In this document: piece by piece, positions 52,249-59,994 of the stretch
How positions within the stretch are numbered: position 1 is the first letter of the stretch
Layout of the letters: every line of letters starts with the position of its first letter
NCBI RefSeq assembly: GCF_044336245.1
Contig: NZ_CP172346.1
Location: 4,464,001-4,528,000 of the forward strand
From: Schlesneria sphaerica
GTDB lineage: Bacteria > Planctomycetota > Planctomycetia > Planctomycetales > Planctomycetaceae
Length of the DNA: 64,000 nucleotides
Direction of reading: 5' to 3'
Translations under genes and position numbers: made by a program
Notes under the pieces: generated by a model
Seen by the model: the letters and a program-made list of their open reading frames with translations, nothing else
Told to the model about the DNA's origin: nothing
Databases searched by the model: none

Positions 52249-54636
52249 TCAAGCGATGGAACTGTAGACGGTGGTATCTTGCCCACCCCGTTTTGAAGCG
52301 GGTAAAGTGGCCTCTTCTATCAGCTCTGCCGCAACCAGATCCTTCAGCATTCCGTCCCGGACATACTTGGTGAGGAACTGCGTCTTCCGGGTGATGACTG
52401 AAAGCGGGGCTGGTCCATGGTCTCGAATGATCTTGAGCAGTTTCTTTTTGTTCCGATCTTCGTCGTTGTCTGCGACCTGGGAGAAAATTCGATTAATCAT
52501 TAGGCGGGTTGACCAATTGGCCTGCCGTATGGCCGCTTCTGCATCGGCCAGGGTGACTCGAATACCGAACGGCCCGCGACTGGCAGCGAAGATCAGGGCC
52601 AGCTTCTGAGCGGATGCAGAACATCGCGACCAGATTGGGCGATGCTCTTTTGGGTCTTTCGGCAACTGGTCCTCGATCGCGTTCATGTGATCAGACAGGC
52701 GGTCGAATGCGTCGGGATCATTCGGGACAATCACGGCGGACGGTTCCTTGTCGCTCATGTCCCCTTTCCCCGCGACAAACCGGTCCCAATCCTTGAGGAT
52801 GTCGACGATCATTTGAGGAACGGGACTGCTTTTCACCATACGAAGCCTTGGATGGTGTTCCTCCGCTTCAACAACGAGCATTCGGGCCAGGAACCCATCG
52901 GCCGCGTCAGCATTCGTAACGCAATTCCAGAAGCCTTCGATCGTCGATGTCCCGTAGATGCAGAGATGCGGAAAGGCGATCGTTTTTTTCTTGCTTCGAT
53001 CCGCCCAACTCTTCGGAACCCAAGCCGGATTTTGCGCTGCTCCCGTCAGTTCAAGGAATTTGGTGTTCAGGGCCTTCAGGTGACTACTGACGTTCGCGGA
53101 CGGCCCCCGCGTCGTGGCGAAGAATTTTGCCACTTCGTCAATCTGCATAAGCAAACTCGGCTGGTCTTCCAGCTCTCCAATTAGCGCCACGTCCGATGAT
53201 GGGTTTTCGGCTCCAAGATACTGAGTGCAACCCGCCTGGGTGACGGCAGCGATATTGTCAGCCCTCGGCCGTTCCTTTCCGCTTCCCGACGGGGCCAGGC
53301 CAATGCCATAGATATTGGTTCGAAGTCCAGATTCGGTTTGAATTTTGCGCCCTGAAAAGGCTCCAACCAGAACCTCGGACGCGATCAACGAGAGTGCTGG
53401 TTGTGGGCGCGGGGCGAATAGCTTGTGGAACTTGACCATCTCCCCGATCACGCCTGGGATCTCATAAAAATCATCTGTCATCTTGTTGGGATCAACCGGC
53501 GTCTTCCTGACCGCGGGTCGATTCACGGCTGTAATAGTGACCGTGGGGGCTGGGGTTGGTTCCTCCCCCATCGGATCAACTGCCGGGATATCTCCGGCCA
53601 CGGCGGGTACGGGATTCGGGAAGTCCTCGGGCTTCACCTGTCCAAAGTATCCCGTGAAATCGCTCCAAGATTTGAAACCACAGCTATCATGGAAACATTT
53701 TCCCGCGAGCATGCCTGACGCGTCTTGCCAGATTGAGCAATCGGAATCCGCATTCTTCGACGAATGGGATTCGATCCCTGGGCATCGAATAAAGAATCGC
53801 CGTGATCCATTCCAGTCATCCTCACGGATGACCGACACGCCACGATTTCGAAGATAGGAGGCGAGGTCGACCGAATCCCCCCCACCTTGGGGACCGCTCG
53901 TTCCGGGCTTCCGCGGGGCCTGTCGGGCCAGCCATTCCAGGCAATCGGGGTGAACGACTTGGAGATTGTCGGGAACCTCGACCAGTCTACTTCGACGATG
54001 CGGCCGGTCGTTGGTGGAATCACCCTTTCGGGCCATCGTGCCATACAGCTTCGTGATTCGAGCAGCGTTGAACGTCGATGTGTCGACCTGGGAAAACTTC
54101 GCCGCGAGGGCCTTCAGGCAGTTTTCCACCGTCTTATCATCTGCGGGCAGATCCACGCGGTAGAGCAAGTGCCAGCCGTTTCCACTCATCGCAACTACGG
54201 GCGAGGGCCAGCCGTTCTCGTGAAGCCACCCTTGGCACTCCGTTGCCTGAGCTTGAGCGGCGGCAAGTTCGGCATCGGTCGACGACACCCCGGCAGGTCG
54301 CGCGGGGTCAATGTCGATCAGCATCCATCGACGGGAAACAATTTCTCCGTCCTTCGTCGTGCCATCCCGCTGGGCCTTCTTCACGCGATTGGCTGACCGG
54401 GCCAGCAAGTCAGGTGAGGTGGGATTCAGGGTGATATAGACGCCCGCCGCGTGAAACGAAGTCTCCAGGTGAAGGGCAGCTTGTTTGGCCTCCGCTAAGT
54501 GCTGGACATCGAAATATCCGCTCTGCGTGGATAGGACATCGGGCTTCCAGTCCCAGCAGTCAATCGCCCGAATCTCTATTAACCCGCCGTCGGTCGAGAA
54601 GAGTTGCAGGGTTCGTTGAATGTCGGTCAGTTCCAT
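52249..54636 (-). CDS. Primase-helicase replication protein (AEP-like primase plus DUF3987 helicase)
   Basis: 795 residues. The N-terminal part resembles an archaeo-eukaryotic primase/prim-pol: acidic pair in RRWMLIDIDPARP (D108, D110), SGNGWH at 151-156, and RITKLYGTMARKGDSTNDRPHR. A CHC2-like zinc motif follows: C285/H291 in RCPGIESH and C314-x4-C319 in GKCFHDSC. The C-terminal half is a P-loop module of the DUF3987 kind: Walker A APSGSGKE (448-455) and Walker B LLMQIDE (495-501). The residue after the P-loop Lys is Glu instead of Ser/Thr, which is unusual and may reduce ATPase activity. The last 60 residues look like a winged helix (PLSVITRKTQFLTKYVRDGML). It should start element replication by opening and priming DNA. 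Starts 4 bases after the stop of the upstream small gene. Confidence 0.82.
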   Translation of the reverse strand: MELTDIQRTLQLFSTDGGLIEIRAIDCWDWKPDVLSTQSGYFDVQHLAEAKQAALHLETSFHAAGVYITLNPTSPDLLARSANRVKKAQRDGTTKDGEIVSRRWMLIDIDPARPAGVSSTDAELAAAQAQATECQGWLHENGWPSPVVAMSGNGWHLLYRVDLPADDKTVENCLKALAAKFSQVDTSTFNAARITKLYGTMARKGDSTNDRPHRRSRLVEVPDNLQVVHPDCLEWLARQAPRKPGTSGPQGGGDSVDLASYLRNRGVSVIREDDWNGSRRFFIRCPGIESHSSKNADSDCSIWQDASGMLAGKCFHDSCGFKSWSDFTGYFGQVKPEDFPNPVPAVAGDIPAVDPMGEEPTPAPTVTITAVNRPAVRKTPVDPNKMTDDFYEIPGVIGEMVKFHKLFAPRPQPALSLIASEVLVGAFSGRKIQTESGLRTNIYGIGLAPSGSGKERPRADNIAAVTQAGCTQYLGAENPSSDVALIGELEDQPSLLMQIDEVAKFFATTRGPSANVSSHLKALNTKFLELTGAAQNPAWVPKSWADRSKKKTIAFPHLCIYGTSTIEGFWNCVTNADAADGFLARMLVVEAEEHHPRLRMVKSSPVPQMIVDILKDWDRFVAGKGDMSDKEPSAVIVPNDPDAFDRLSDHMNAIEDQLPKDPKEHRPIWSRCSASAQKLALIFAASRGPFGIRVTLADAEAAIRQANWSTRLMINRIFSQVADNDEDRNKKKLLKIIRDHGPAPLSVITRKTQFLTKYVRDGMLKDLVAAELIEEATLPASKRGGQDTTVYSSIA

Positions 54637-54640
54637 CGGG

Positions 54641-54883
54641 TCAAGCCTCCAACTTGGACTGAAGGCTGTTCACCGCGACACTCAGAGCGAGCCACGCGTT
54701 ATTACCACAATCGCTTGCTAGCAGCTGGCAATACACCTGATCGCAGATCGACACTCCCGCTTCGATCTCAGCAGCCCGTGCCTTTAGTGCCGCCGCCTGA
54801 TGTGCTGCACGATTACGGGTATCCAAATATTCTTGCCCATCGTGCGAAATTTTCGTCTTGCCGATAACGTTGTTTTGGGTCAT
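54641..54883 (-). CDS. Small hypothetical protein upstream of primase gene
   Basis: 80 residues from ATG 54883, which has GGAAG 8 bases upstream; ATG 54898 is the other option. Helical, Ala-rich (RNRAAHQAAALKARAAEIEAG) with a hydrophobic end (NNAWLALSVAVNSLQSKLEA). Unrecognised. Four bases from the primase-helicase start, so surely co-translated and maybe an accessory replication factor. Confidence 0.6.
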   Translation of the reverse strand: MTQNNVIGKTKISHDGQEYLDTRNRAAHQAAALKARAAEIEAGVSICDQVYCQLLASDCGNNAWLALSVAVNSLQSKLEA

Positions 54884-54970
54884 AATCGTTGCTTCCATGC
54901 GAGTGAAGTTCGTGTGGATTCGAGACACGGGCGGTTGTGGATTGGTCCCCACAACCGCCTTTTTCGCTTC

Positions 54971-55396
54971 TTATCGCCGTCGCAACGCATCGAGTTGCTT
55001 TTCAATCTGATTAGCGAATCGATTCATACCTTCCGATCGGCCATTGATGCCCCCACGCTGTGATGGCTTCGGATTGGCTGCGGGTGCGGATTCCGGCTTG
55101 CTCGGCTCCGTGCTTAGTCCCGGGCAGTCATACACAGCTTCGAACAGACGGGCTCCAAGCCGGTACTCAGTTTCACTGAATGGTTTCCAGGTGCCCGCCT
55201 TGAACACAACCGTCCCGTCCGCGTTTGGGGCGGGCTTCGTCGCGTGGTGCTTCTTCAGTGCGTCCAGTGCAACACGAACGCGACTGGCCTTACCCCTTCC
55301 GAAATTCGTCGAAGATGACCGGCTAACCGCACGTTCTGCATCGTTCAGCATCTCAGTCATCACCCTAGGGCTAAATCTTTTCATAAGGACTACCAT
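54971..55396 (-). CDS. Hypothetical protein of the replication block
   Basis: 137-141 residues (ATG 55396 or 55384). N-terminal helical part (RFSPRVMTEMLNDAERAV, GKASRVRVALDALKKHHATK), a central strand segment with FKAGTWKPFSETEYRLGARLFEAVYD, and a basic C-terminus (NRFANQIEKQLDALRRR). Unrecognised. Same direction as its neighbours. Confidence 0.55.
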   Translation of the reverse strand: MVVLMKRFSPRVMTEMLNDAERAVSRSSSTNFGRGKASRVRVALDALKKHHATKPAPNADGTVVFKAGTWKPFSETEYRLGARLFEAVYDCPGLSTEPSKPESAPAANPKPSQRGGINGRSEGMNRFANQIEKQLDALRRR

Positions 55397-55470
55397 TGCT
55401 TTTCGAGGTTTGTTTTAGAAGAAGGGGCGAGTGATCCCGCCCCCACGAGAACGGCTGGCTGTGTGAGAGA

Positions 55471-56022
55471 TCAAAACATCGCTAACGTTTTTTTGCGAGC
55501 AATTGCAAGCCGCTCATTGATACGATGCGAGGCGGCAGTGCAGCTCTTCACAAGCTCTTGAAGAGTGCTCTGGAAGCCCTCAATTTCAGTGATCAAGTCT
55601 TTTTGGTCCCGAACGGTAACATGCTGGTTTACTGCAGATCGCGGGTAAGCCCCGCGGCCCTCAAGTGAGTTCGCAAAGCCGATCGAAACGAGCTTTTCAA
55701 CAACAGCCGCTTCAATCTCCGCCAGCCGAGTGAACTCCACTTCGTGGATGGCCTGAAGCTCTGGAATGCAGTGCGACTCAATCCATTTAGCAAATGAAGT
55801 GAATTCGGCTTCGTCGTCTTTCTGAATGGACTTCCATTCAGCTTTTACTTTCGCTGCCAGGACATCATCGTCGGTCTGTTCCACCTTGGCGAAAGAGGCA
55901 GACCACTTTTTCTTCCGCTCGTCGCGTTTCTTTCTGTCGGCAGCGATCTCTGCGGCCTTCGTTTTCGTTTCGTCGCTCGCCAGTGGGTGAATTGTGATCC
56001 CCGGGAACTGTTCAAAGTACAT
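55471..56022 (-). CDS. Hypothetical coiled-coil protein
   Basis: 183 residues, highly charged and helical: Lys/Arg/Glu-rich residues 18-70 (AAEIAADRKKRDERKKKW) and a second helical half (FTRLAEIEAAVVEKLVSIGF, ITEIEGFQSTLQELVKSC). No known motif seen. ATG 56022; lies in the leftward regulatory/replication block. Confidence 0.58.
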   Translation of the reverse strand: MYFEQFPGITIHPLASDETKTKAAEIAADRKKRDERKKKWSASFAKVEQTDDDVLAAKVKAEWKSIQKDDEAEFTSFAKWIESHCIPELQAIHEVEFTRLAEIEAAVVEKLVSIGFANSLEGRGAYPRSAVNQHVTVRDQKDLITEIEGFQSTLQELVKSCTAASHRINERLAIARKKTLAMF

Positions 56023-56103
56023 TCGATTCCTTTCGATGTGGACGGCTTATTTGCCGTCCTGTCTCTCTGCTGGCAACCGGAACATCCGATTGCCTTATTG
56101 TTC

Positions 56104-56295
56104 TCAGGTAAGGCTTGCCTCAAACCGGAGAACCTCGTTCAGGTGAACTCGTCTCGCTGAACCAATCTTGACCGCCGCAATTCGGTTATCATCAAGAAGC
56201 TCGTAAATCTTTGATCTCGACAGTGACCACCGGCTGGTTAACTCCTCAATCGTGAATAGCGTCTTCCCTTCAGTTGGTATCGCTGCTGTGCCCAT
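56104..56295 (-). CDS. AlpA/excisionase-type helix-turn-helix protein
   Basis: 63 residues: FTIEELTSRWSLSRSKIYELLDDNRIAAVKIGSARRVHLNEVLRFEA in order, which is the MerR-like helix-turn-helix with wing found in phage excisionases and AlpA regulators. A second such protein is encoded at 57001. It probably controls integrase direction or transcription of the element. ATG 56295. Confidence 0.85.
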   Translation of the reverse strand: MGTAAIPTEGKTLFTIEELTSRWSLSRSKIYELLDDNRIAAVKIGSARRVHLNEVLRFEASLT

Positions 56296-56436
56296 AGCAT
56301 TCCTTTCGTTAGTGTTGCTTCACACACAATAGAATCCGCACGCGTCCATACGGCCCCTTTTCCCCGATGAATGTAGTGATGCCTAGACCTCCTGGTTCGA
56401 ATCTAACCGCAAAGGTGTTAGATTTAGAAAAAAGTG

Positions 56437-56475
56437 TCAGAAGTAAGACTTCACGGGCGCGGGATATCGCTTCCG
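56437..56475 (-). repeat. 39-bp imperfect copy of the 3' end of the 57001 gene
   Basis: Differs from 57001-57039 at six positions. On the minus strand it reads RKRYPAPVKSYF then TGA, against RRRRNPAPVKSYF then TGA at the other site; the C-terminal codons and stop are kept. Nothing upstream in this frame matches, so it is a short duplicated tail or a functional DNA element. Confidence 0.6.
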
Positions 56476-56489
56476 CCAGGACGATTGCT

Positions 56490-56972
56490 TCAGGCGATTG
56501 TTACACCATCTATATCCGCGATCCCTATTGATTCTGCGTGTCGCATAGCGGCCTCAAAATCGGCGTCCATTCGAGCTTCTCGCGCTCTAAGTGTCGCTCG
56601 GGTAGACAAGCAAAACGGCAGCGCGTTGCCATTTTGCGGTTCCTGGGGTTTGGAAGTCGTCAATAAACCGATAGCATCCCGAAGACTGAGTGACGGATTC
56701 AGATCTCTTTTCGCTCTGATCGTTGACCAGTTGCTTGCGATCCGCATATATGACCGTGCTGTCCGTGGCGAGAATGAAACATTCTCTTGGACCCAGACTT
56801 CAAAGCCACCATGAGGGAGCATTCTCTTGGCGTCCTGCAGTGCCTTCCCGGCACGATACGCAAAATCAAGGGCGTCGCTCGCCAGTCGTTCAAAATGTTG
56901 GTGGCACGTATTTGCTGTCGTTGCCAGTTGGGGCAGTGTACTGAGTGGTATCGCTGTGGGTTTCTTCAGCAT
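56490..56972 (-). CDS. DUF3102-like protein
   Basis: 160 residues. Signature features of DUF3102: a helical start (FERLASDALDFAYRAGKALQDAKRMLPHGGFEVWVQENVSFSPRTARSYMRIA in sequence), with GFEVWVQENVSFSPRTARSYMRI being the typical DNA-binding-like segment. These proteins occur on phages, plasmids and islands and are thought to act in regulation or partition; the function is not established. ATG 56972; leftward block. Confidence 0.78.
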   Translation of the reverse strand: MLKKPTAIPLSTLPQLATTANTCHQHFERLASDALDFAYRAGKALQDAKRMLPHGGFEVWVQENVSFSPRTARSYMRIASNWSTIRAKRDLNPSLSLRDAIGLLTTSKPQEPQNGNALPFCLSTRATLRAREARMDADFEAAMRHAESIGIADIDGVTIA

Positions 56973-57000
56973 TTAGGGGGTCCTGGTTGATAGTGAGATT

Positions 57001-57255
57001 TCAGAAATAAGACTTCACTGGTGCGGGATTTCGCCTTCGTCTTGGCACTGGCTTCGGCGCTGGAACGGTTGTTCGCGCCCGCTCGAAGTCTTCCAGGGCT
57101 TCGGGTGAGATCAGCCAGCGGGGTTTGCCGCCGTTCTGGTTGGATCCGGCTTGAATCGCGATCAATTCTCTGCTTGCGATCCAAGCTAAAATTTTCTCAA
57201 CCTTGCACCTGAACCGTGCAGCCACTTCTTTGGGCGTGTAGTGGGTGCTCAGCAT
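57001..57255 (-). CDS. Helix-turn-helix DNA-binding protein, excisionase-like
   Basis: 84 residues: YTPKEVAARFRCKVEKILAWIASRELIAIQAGSNQNGGKPRWLISPEALEDFERAR in order, a MerR/excisionase helix-turn-helix with wing. The basic tail (KPVPRRRRNPAPVKSYF) is partly duplicated at 56437-56475. Its ATG overlaps the stop of the 57249 gene by 7 bases. Candidate recombination directionality factor or repressor. Confidence 0.82.
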   Translation of the reverse strand: MLSTHYTPKEVAARFRCKVEKILAWIASRELIAIQAGSNQNGGKPRWLISPEALEDFERARTTVPAPKPVPRRRRNPAPVKSYF

Positions 57256-57431
57256 GAAGTCACCCCCAGATTCTTCGGGGATCGGACGAAGGAAAGCTTG
57301 ATCCCGAATTCAGTCCGAAGTCGCCGCAACGCCTCGGCCCGCATCGCGAAGTTCCGCATCAAGTGGGCGGCCCGGCAGATCACAATCAGTTCCGGCAGGC
57401 CGTTCACATTCGTCATTGGGTTTTTGCTCAT
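57249..57431 (-). CDS. Small hypothetical protein coupled to excisionase-like gene
   Basis: 60 residues (MSKNPMTNVNGLPELIVICRAAHLMRNF, then MRAEALRRLRTEFGIKLSF). It overlaps the start of the next gene by 7 bases, which is the main reason to accept it. Unrecognised. It opens the leftward block that follows the terminator at 57502. Confidence 0.58.
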   Translation of the reverse strand: MSKNPMTNVNGLPELIVICRAAHLMRNFAMRAEALRRLRTEFGIKLSFVRSPKNLGVTSC

Positions 57432-57501
57432 CGGCTTCCTTTCGGTTTGGTTTTGTTGTGGCCCTCTACAGTTCCGGTCGTTGTTCAGCCCCGAACAAAC
57501 G

Positions 57502-57533
57502 AAAAAAGCCGTTTTCCAAGTGGAAAACGGCTC
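57502..57533 (-). terminator. Intrinsic terminator after the integrase operon
   Basis: AGCCGTTTTCCA (57507-57518) pairs with TGGAAAACGGCT (57521-57532), so a 12-bp arm pair with a tight turn. On the minus strand the stem runs into six T. It lies 32 bases after the stop of the 57566 gene and separates integrase transcription from the regulatory block. Confidence 0.9.
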
Positions 57534-57565
57534 AAGAAAAATTTTGCTTGTTCAGTCTGAACAAA

Positions 57566-58174
57566 CTACTCCCCGAAATCATTGCCTTTCGGTCGGTCAA
57601 ACTTCGCTGAATGCCTCAGTTGCGACAGTCGCTTCCATACCTGCGTTCCCGTCACCGTAGCCGCTGAGTAGCCGATCCTTGACGCCCATTCGCGGGCTGT
57701 CCATGCTTCCGCCGCCGCGGGATTAGCGGCAAATACAGCTATCATGAGTTCGTTGGGAGTTGACTTCGTCTTCTTCTCCGTTTTCGTTATCTCGACTGGC
57801 TGAATGGGTTTCCGTTTGCTAATCCGCCATCGAAGCAAGCGGCCGATCCGGTGCGCCATGTTGGAATCCATCACATCGCCGTCAATGATCCCAAGATTGA
57901 ATTCGCAGTTGGCAACGTCCCGCCAATCCATCCCGGATAGAGTATCGTCAATTCCAAGTTCGCGATGCAGGCGAGGAATTGCATCTGCCGGGTTGAAACT
58001 CAGTTGTCCGTTTCCGCAGTCGTATCGAGGGCGGTCATCATCCCCGATGCCCCAGATGTTGGACGCGAATGCAGCGGAACAAATTTCAGCTTCGAAGTGC
58101 AGGCGCTGCTTATCCTCTTTCTCGCAAGCTTCAAGGAATTCAGCCACTTCGGCTGTCAGATCATTTTCATTCAT
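57566..58174 (-). CDS. Hypothetical protein coupled to integrase
   Basis: 202 residues. N-terminal acidic helix (MNENDLTAEVAEFLEACEKEDKQ), a middle with WGIGDDDRPRYDCGNGQLSFNPADA, and a C-terminal part that reads like a helix-turn-helix (ELMIAVFAANPAAAEAWTAREWASRIGYSAATVTGTQVWKRLSQLR in pieces). Its ATG overlaps the integrase stop by 8 bases (58167-58174), so it is made together with the integrase and may assist or regulate recombination. No family recognised. Confidence 0.65.
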   Translation of the reverse strand: MNENDLTAEVAEFLEACEKEDKQRLHFEAEICSAAFASNIWGIGDDDRPRYDCGNGQLSFNPADAIPRLHRELGIDDTLSGMDWRDVANCEFNLGIIDGDVMDSNMAHRIGRLLRWRISKRKPIQPVEITKTEKKTKSTPNELMIAVFAANPAAAEAWTAREWASRIGYSAATVTGTQVWKRLSQLRHSAKFDRPKGNDFGE

Positions 58175-59414
58175 TTTTGCTTTTCGCCTTCTTCGAAACC
58201 TTCTTCGCTGCCCTTTTCACTGGCTTCGGCCACAGCCAGGCGTGAACGTGGTTGACCACCGCCAGAAGCCGGGCGTCCTCAATGTGTTCTCGATACTCGG
58301 TATCAATCCCGGGTGTGACGTGGCCCATCACCATGTCCGTTGCAGGCTTGTCCTTTGCTCCATCGGCGACGGTCAGGAATGTGTGCCGAAGTCCGTAGAA
58401 GTTTGCGTTGTCCCGCTCCAGCTTCACCCTGCGCAGAACCTTCTTGAACTCCTTCCCGACAGCGTCTGAGAACGTGTAGTGGAGGTGTTCGCGATCCTCT
58501 TCCATTGTTGTCCACCCCTTGCAGCGGACCCAGGGGTGACCGTGGCGAGTCAGGAATACAAGGTTCGAATCTGATTCATTCTTTGGGGCTGGCCTCGACT
58601 CTATCACCGCCTTCAGGGCTTCGACTGTTTCCGGCCAAAGCTTCGCCCGACGATTGACGGCGGTTTTGGGCCTCGGGAACTCCAGCCACCCGTTCTTTAG
58701 GTCGAGTGCCGTTATTGGTAGCTGAGAAATGTCTGTCGGTCCCATGCCCGCGTTGATCCCCAGGAGGATCATTGCCCGCATGTTGACGCCAGCTTCAGCC
58801 AGAAGAAGCCGTATTTCATCAGCCGAGAAAAGCCGCTTCTCTCGCAAAGCCCTTGATCGTCGCATTTCAGTTTTGGTTGGCAGCTTGAATGCGGTTCCGA
58901 AATTGATTGGCCGGTCAATCGCCTCATTGTCACTGGCGAATTTGAAGATAATCCGAACGATTCGAATGATATTGGCAATCGTCACTGTGCCGCGTTTTTT
59001 CCTGGGGCCTGTACCGATCTTGGCTCGAAGGTCTCTAAAGTCTTCCGGTCGAATGTCGTCTACCAGTCGGTCTCGTCCGAAGTGTTCCAGCAGCATGGCG
59101 CAAGTCTTCTGGTAGTCGAGCATCAACCGTAGGGACAATCCGCCCTCATCAGATTTGATCTTTTTTTCCTTCATGAACTGGTTCGCCAGGGAGAGCAGGG
59201 TGTAGCCGTCGGGTGTATGCGGGCGAGGTACCCGACCTGCTTGCCTGTCGTCCACTTCTCGTTTATATTTGGCGAGTGCGCCGTCTGGATCACTCCATGG
59301 TCCGAAATAAAAGAGCTTTCCTTTGATCTTTTTCGCCCAAACGCCAGCAGCGTGCGGGAATAACGGAAAATCCTTGTAGGGCTTTGTTGGCTTCGGTCCC
59401 AACGGTTTTGCCAT
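58167..59414 (-). CDS. int: Tyrosine-type site-specific recombinase (integrase)
   Basis: 415 residues from ATG 59414 (MAKPLGPKPTKPYKDFPLFPHAAGVW). The open frame continues to 59888 but passes antisense through the tRNA, so that part is not coding. N-terminal arm-binding region with the AVWAKKIKGKLFYFGPW-like start, SAM-like core-binding part (about 72-170) and catalytic domain. Catalytic residues seen: Lys250 in FPRPKTAVNRR, Arg343 in YGLRHTF, His365 in MGH, and the Tyr nucleophile Y374 in DTEYREH, nine residues after His365 as usual. The box I Arg (normally GLRxxE) is not seen: the place reads NAGMGPTDIS. It should catalyse integration into tRNA-Lys(TTT). Confidence 0.92.
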   Translation of the reverse strand: MAKPLGPKPTKPYKDFPLFPHAAGVWAKKIKGKLFYFGPWSDPDGALAKYKREVDDRQAGRVPRPHTPDGYTLLSLANQFMKEKKIKSDEGGLSLRLMLDYQKTCAMLLEHFGRDRLVDDIRPEDFRDLRAKIGTGPRKKRGTVTIANIIRIVRIIFKFASDNEAIDRPINFGTAFKLPTKTEMRRSRALREKRLFSADEIRLLLAEAGVNMRAMILLGINAGMGPTDISQLPITALDLKNGWLEFPRPKTAVNRRAKLWPETVEALKAVIESRPAPKNESDSNLVFLTRHGHPWVRCKGWTTMEEDREHLHYTFSDAVGKEFKKVLRRVKLERDNANFYGLRHTFLTVADGAKDKPATDMVMGHVTPGIDTEYREHIEDARLLAVVNHVHAWLWPKPVKRAAKKVSKKAKSKNE

Positions 59415-59517
59415 CGGTTGCCTTGCAATCAAATGTGGTTGTGGTGTAGAAACTGGTGTAGAACACACTATCAACCAAAATTGAGAACTGCAAGAAAAGC
59501 CTGTTTTTGCAGTGTTA

Positions 59518-59601
<84 letters not shown>

Positions 59602-59611
59602 CTGTTGCAAC

Positions 59612-59654
59612 AAAGAGGGAAGGGTGCCCGAAGTGGTGTCCCTTCCCTCTTTTT
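59612..59654 (+). terminator. Intrinsic terminator of tRNA-Lys
   Basis: A 13-bp perfect stem: 59612-59624 with 59640-59652 (core AGAGGGAAGGG / CCCTTCCCTCT), followed by a T-rich tract. It lies 10 bases after the tRNA. Confidence 0.9.
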
Positions 59655-59994
59655 GTTTCTCGCGATGGTTTCTTTATCTGCCTCTCGGCAGGGTTTACGG
59701 CTCGGGGGCTCTGTGGTTGGCGCGGACTGACTGCAAAGTCTACGCGTGAACCGTATCGGCTGGCGGATTTGAGTCAGGTGGTGATCATCGCCGCGCCGGG
59801 TGGAGGCATGCCGTCGGCAGTCGCATTTCGCACGGCTTACCTCTTTGTGCGCGGAATCAATGTGCTTGCTCTGCCGGCCGGCAGTCACTACCTCCGTTTC
59901 TGTCTGATGGCGGGGAGTTTCGTGAGCGCCAGGATGCCACGAGGTAGCGAGACTGAGGTTGACTGGCTGGTTTGTCGCCCGTTGCTGCTGGTCT
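59655..59994. other. Intergenic region without supported genes
   Basis: About 340 bases between the tRNA terminator and the methyltransferase stop. The plus-strand frame starting at 59769 overlaps the methyltransferase gene antisense and has no ribosome site. Confidence 0.4.
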
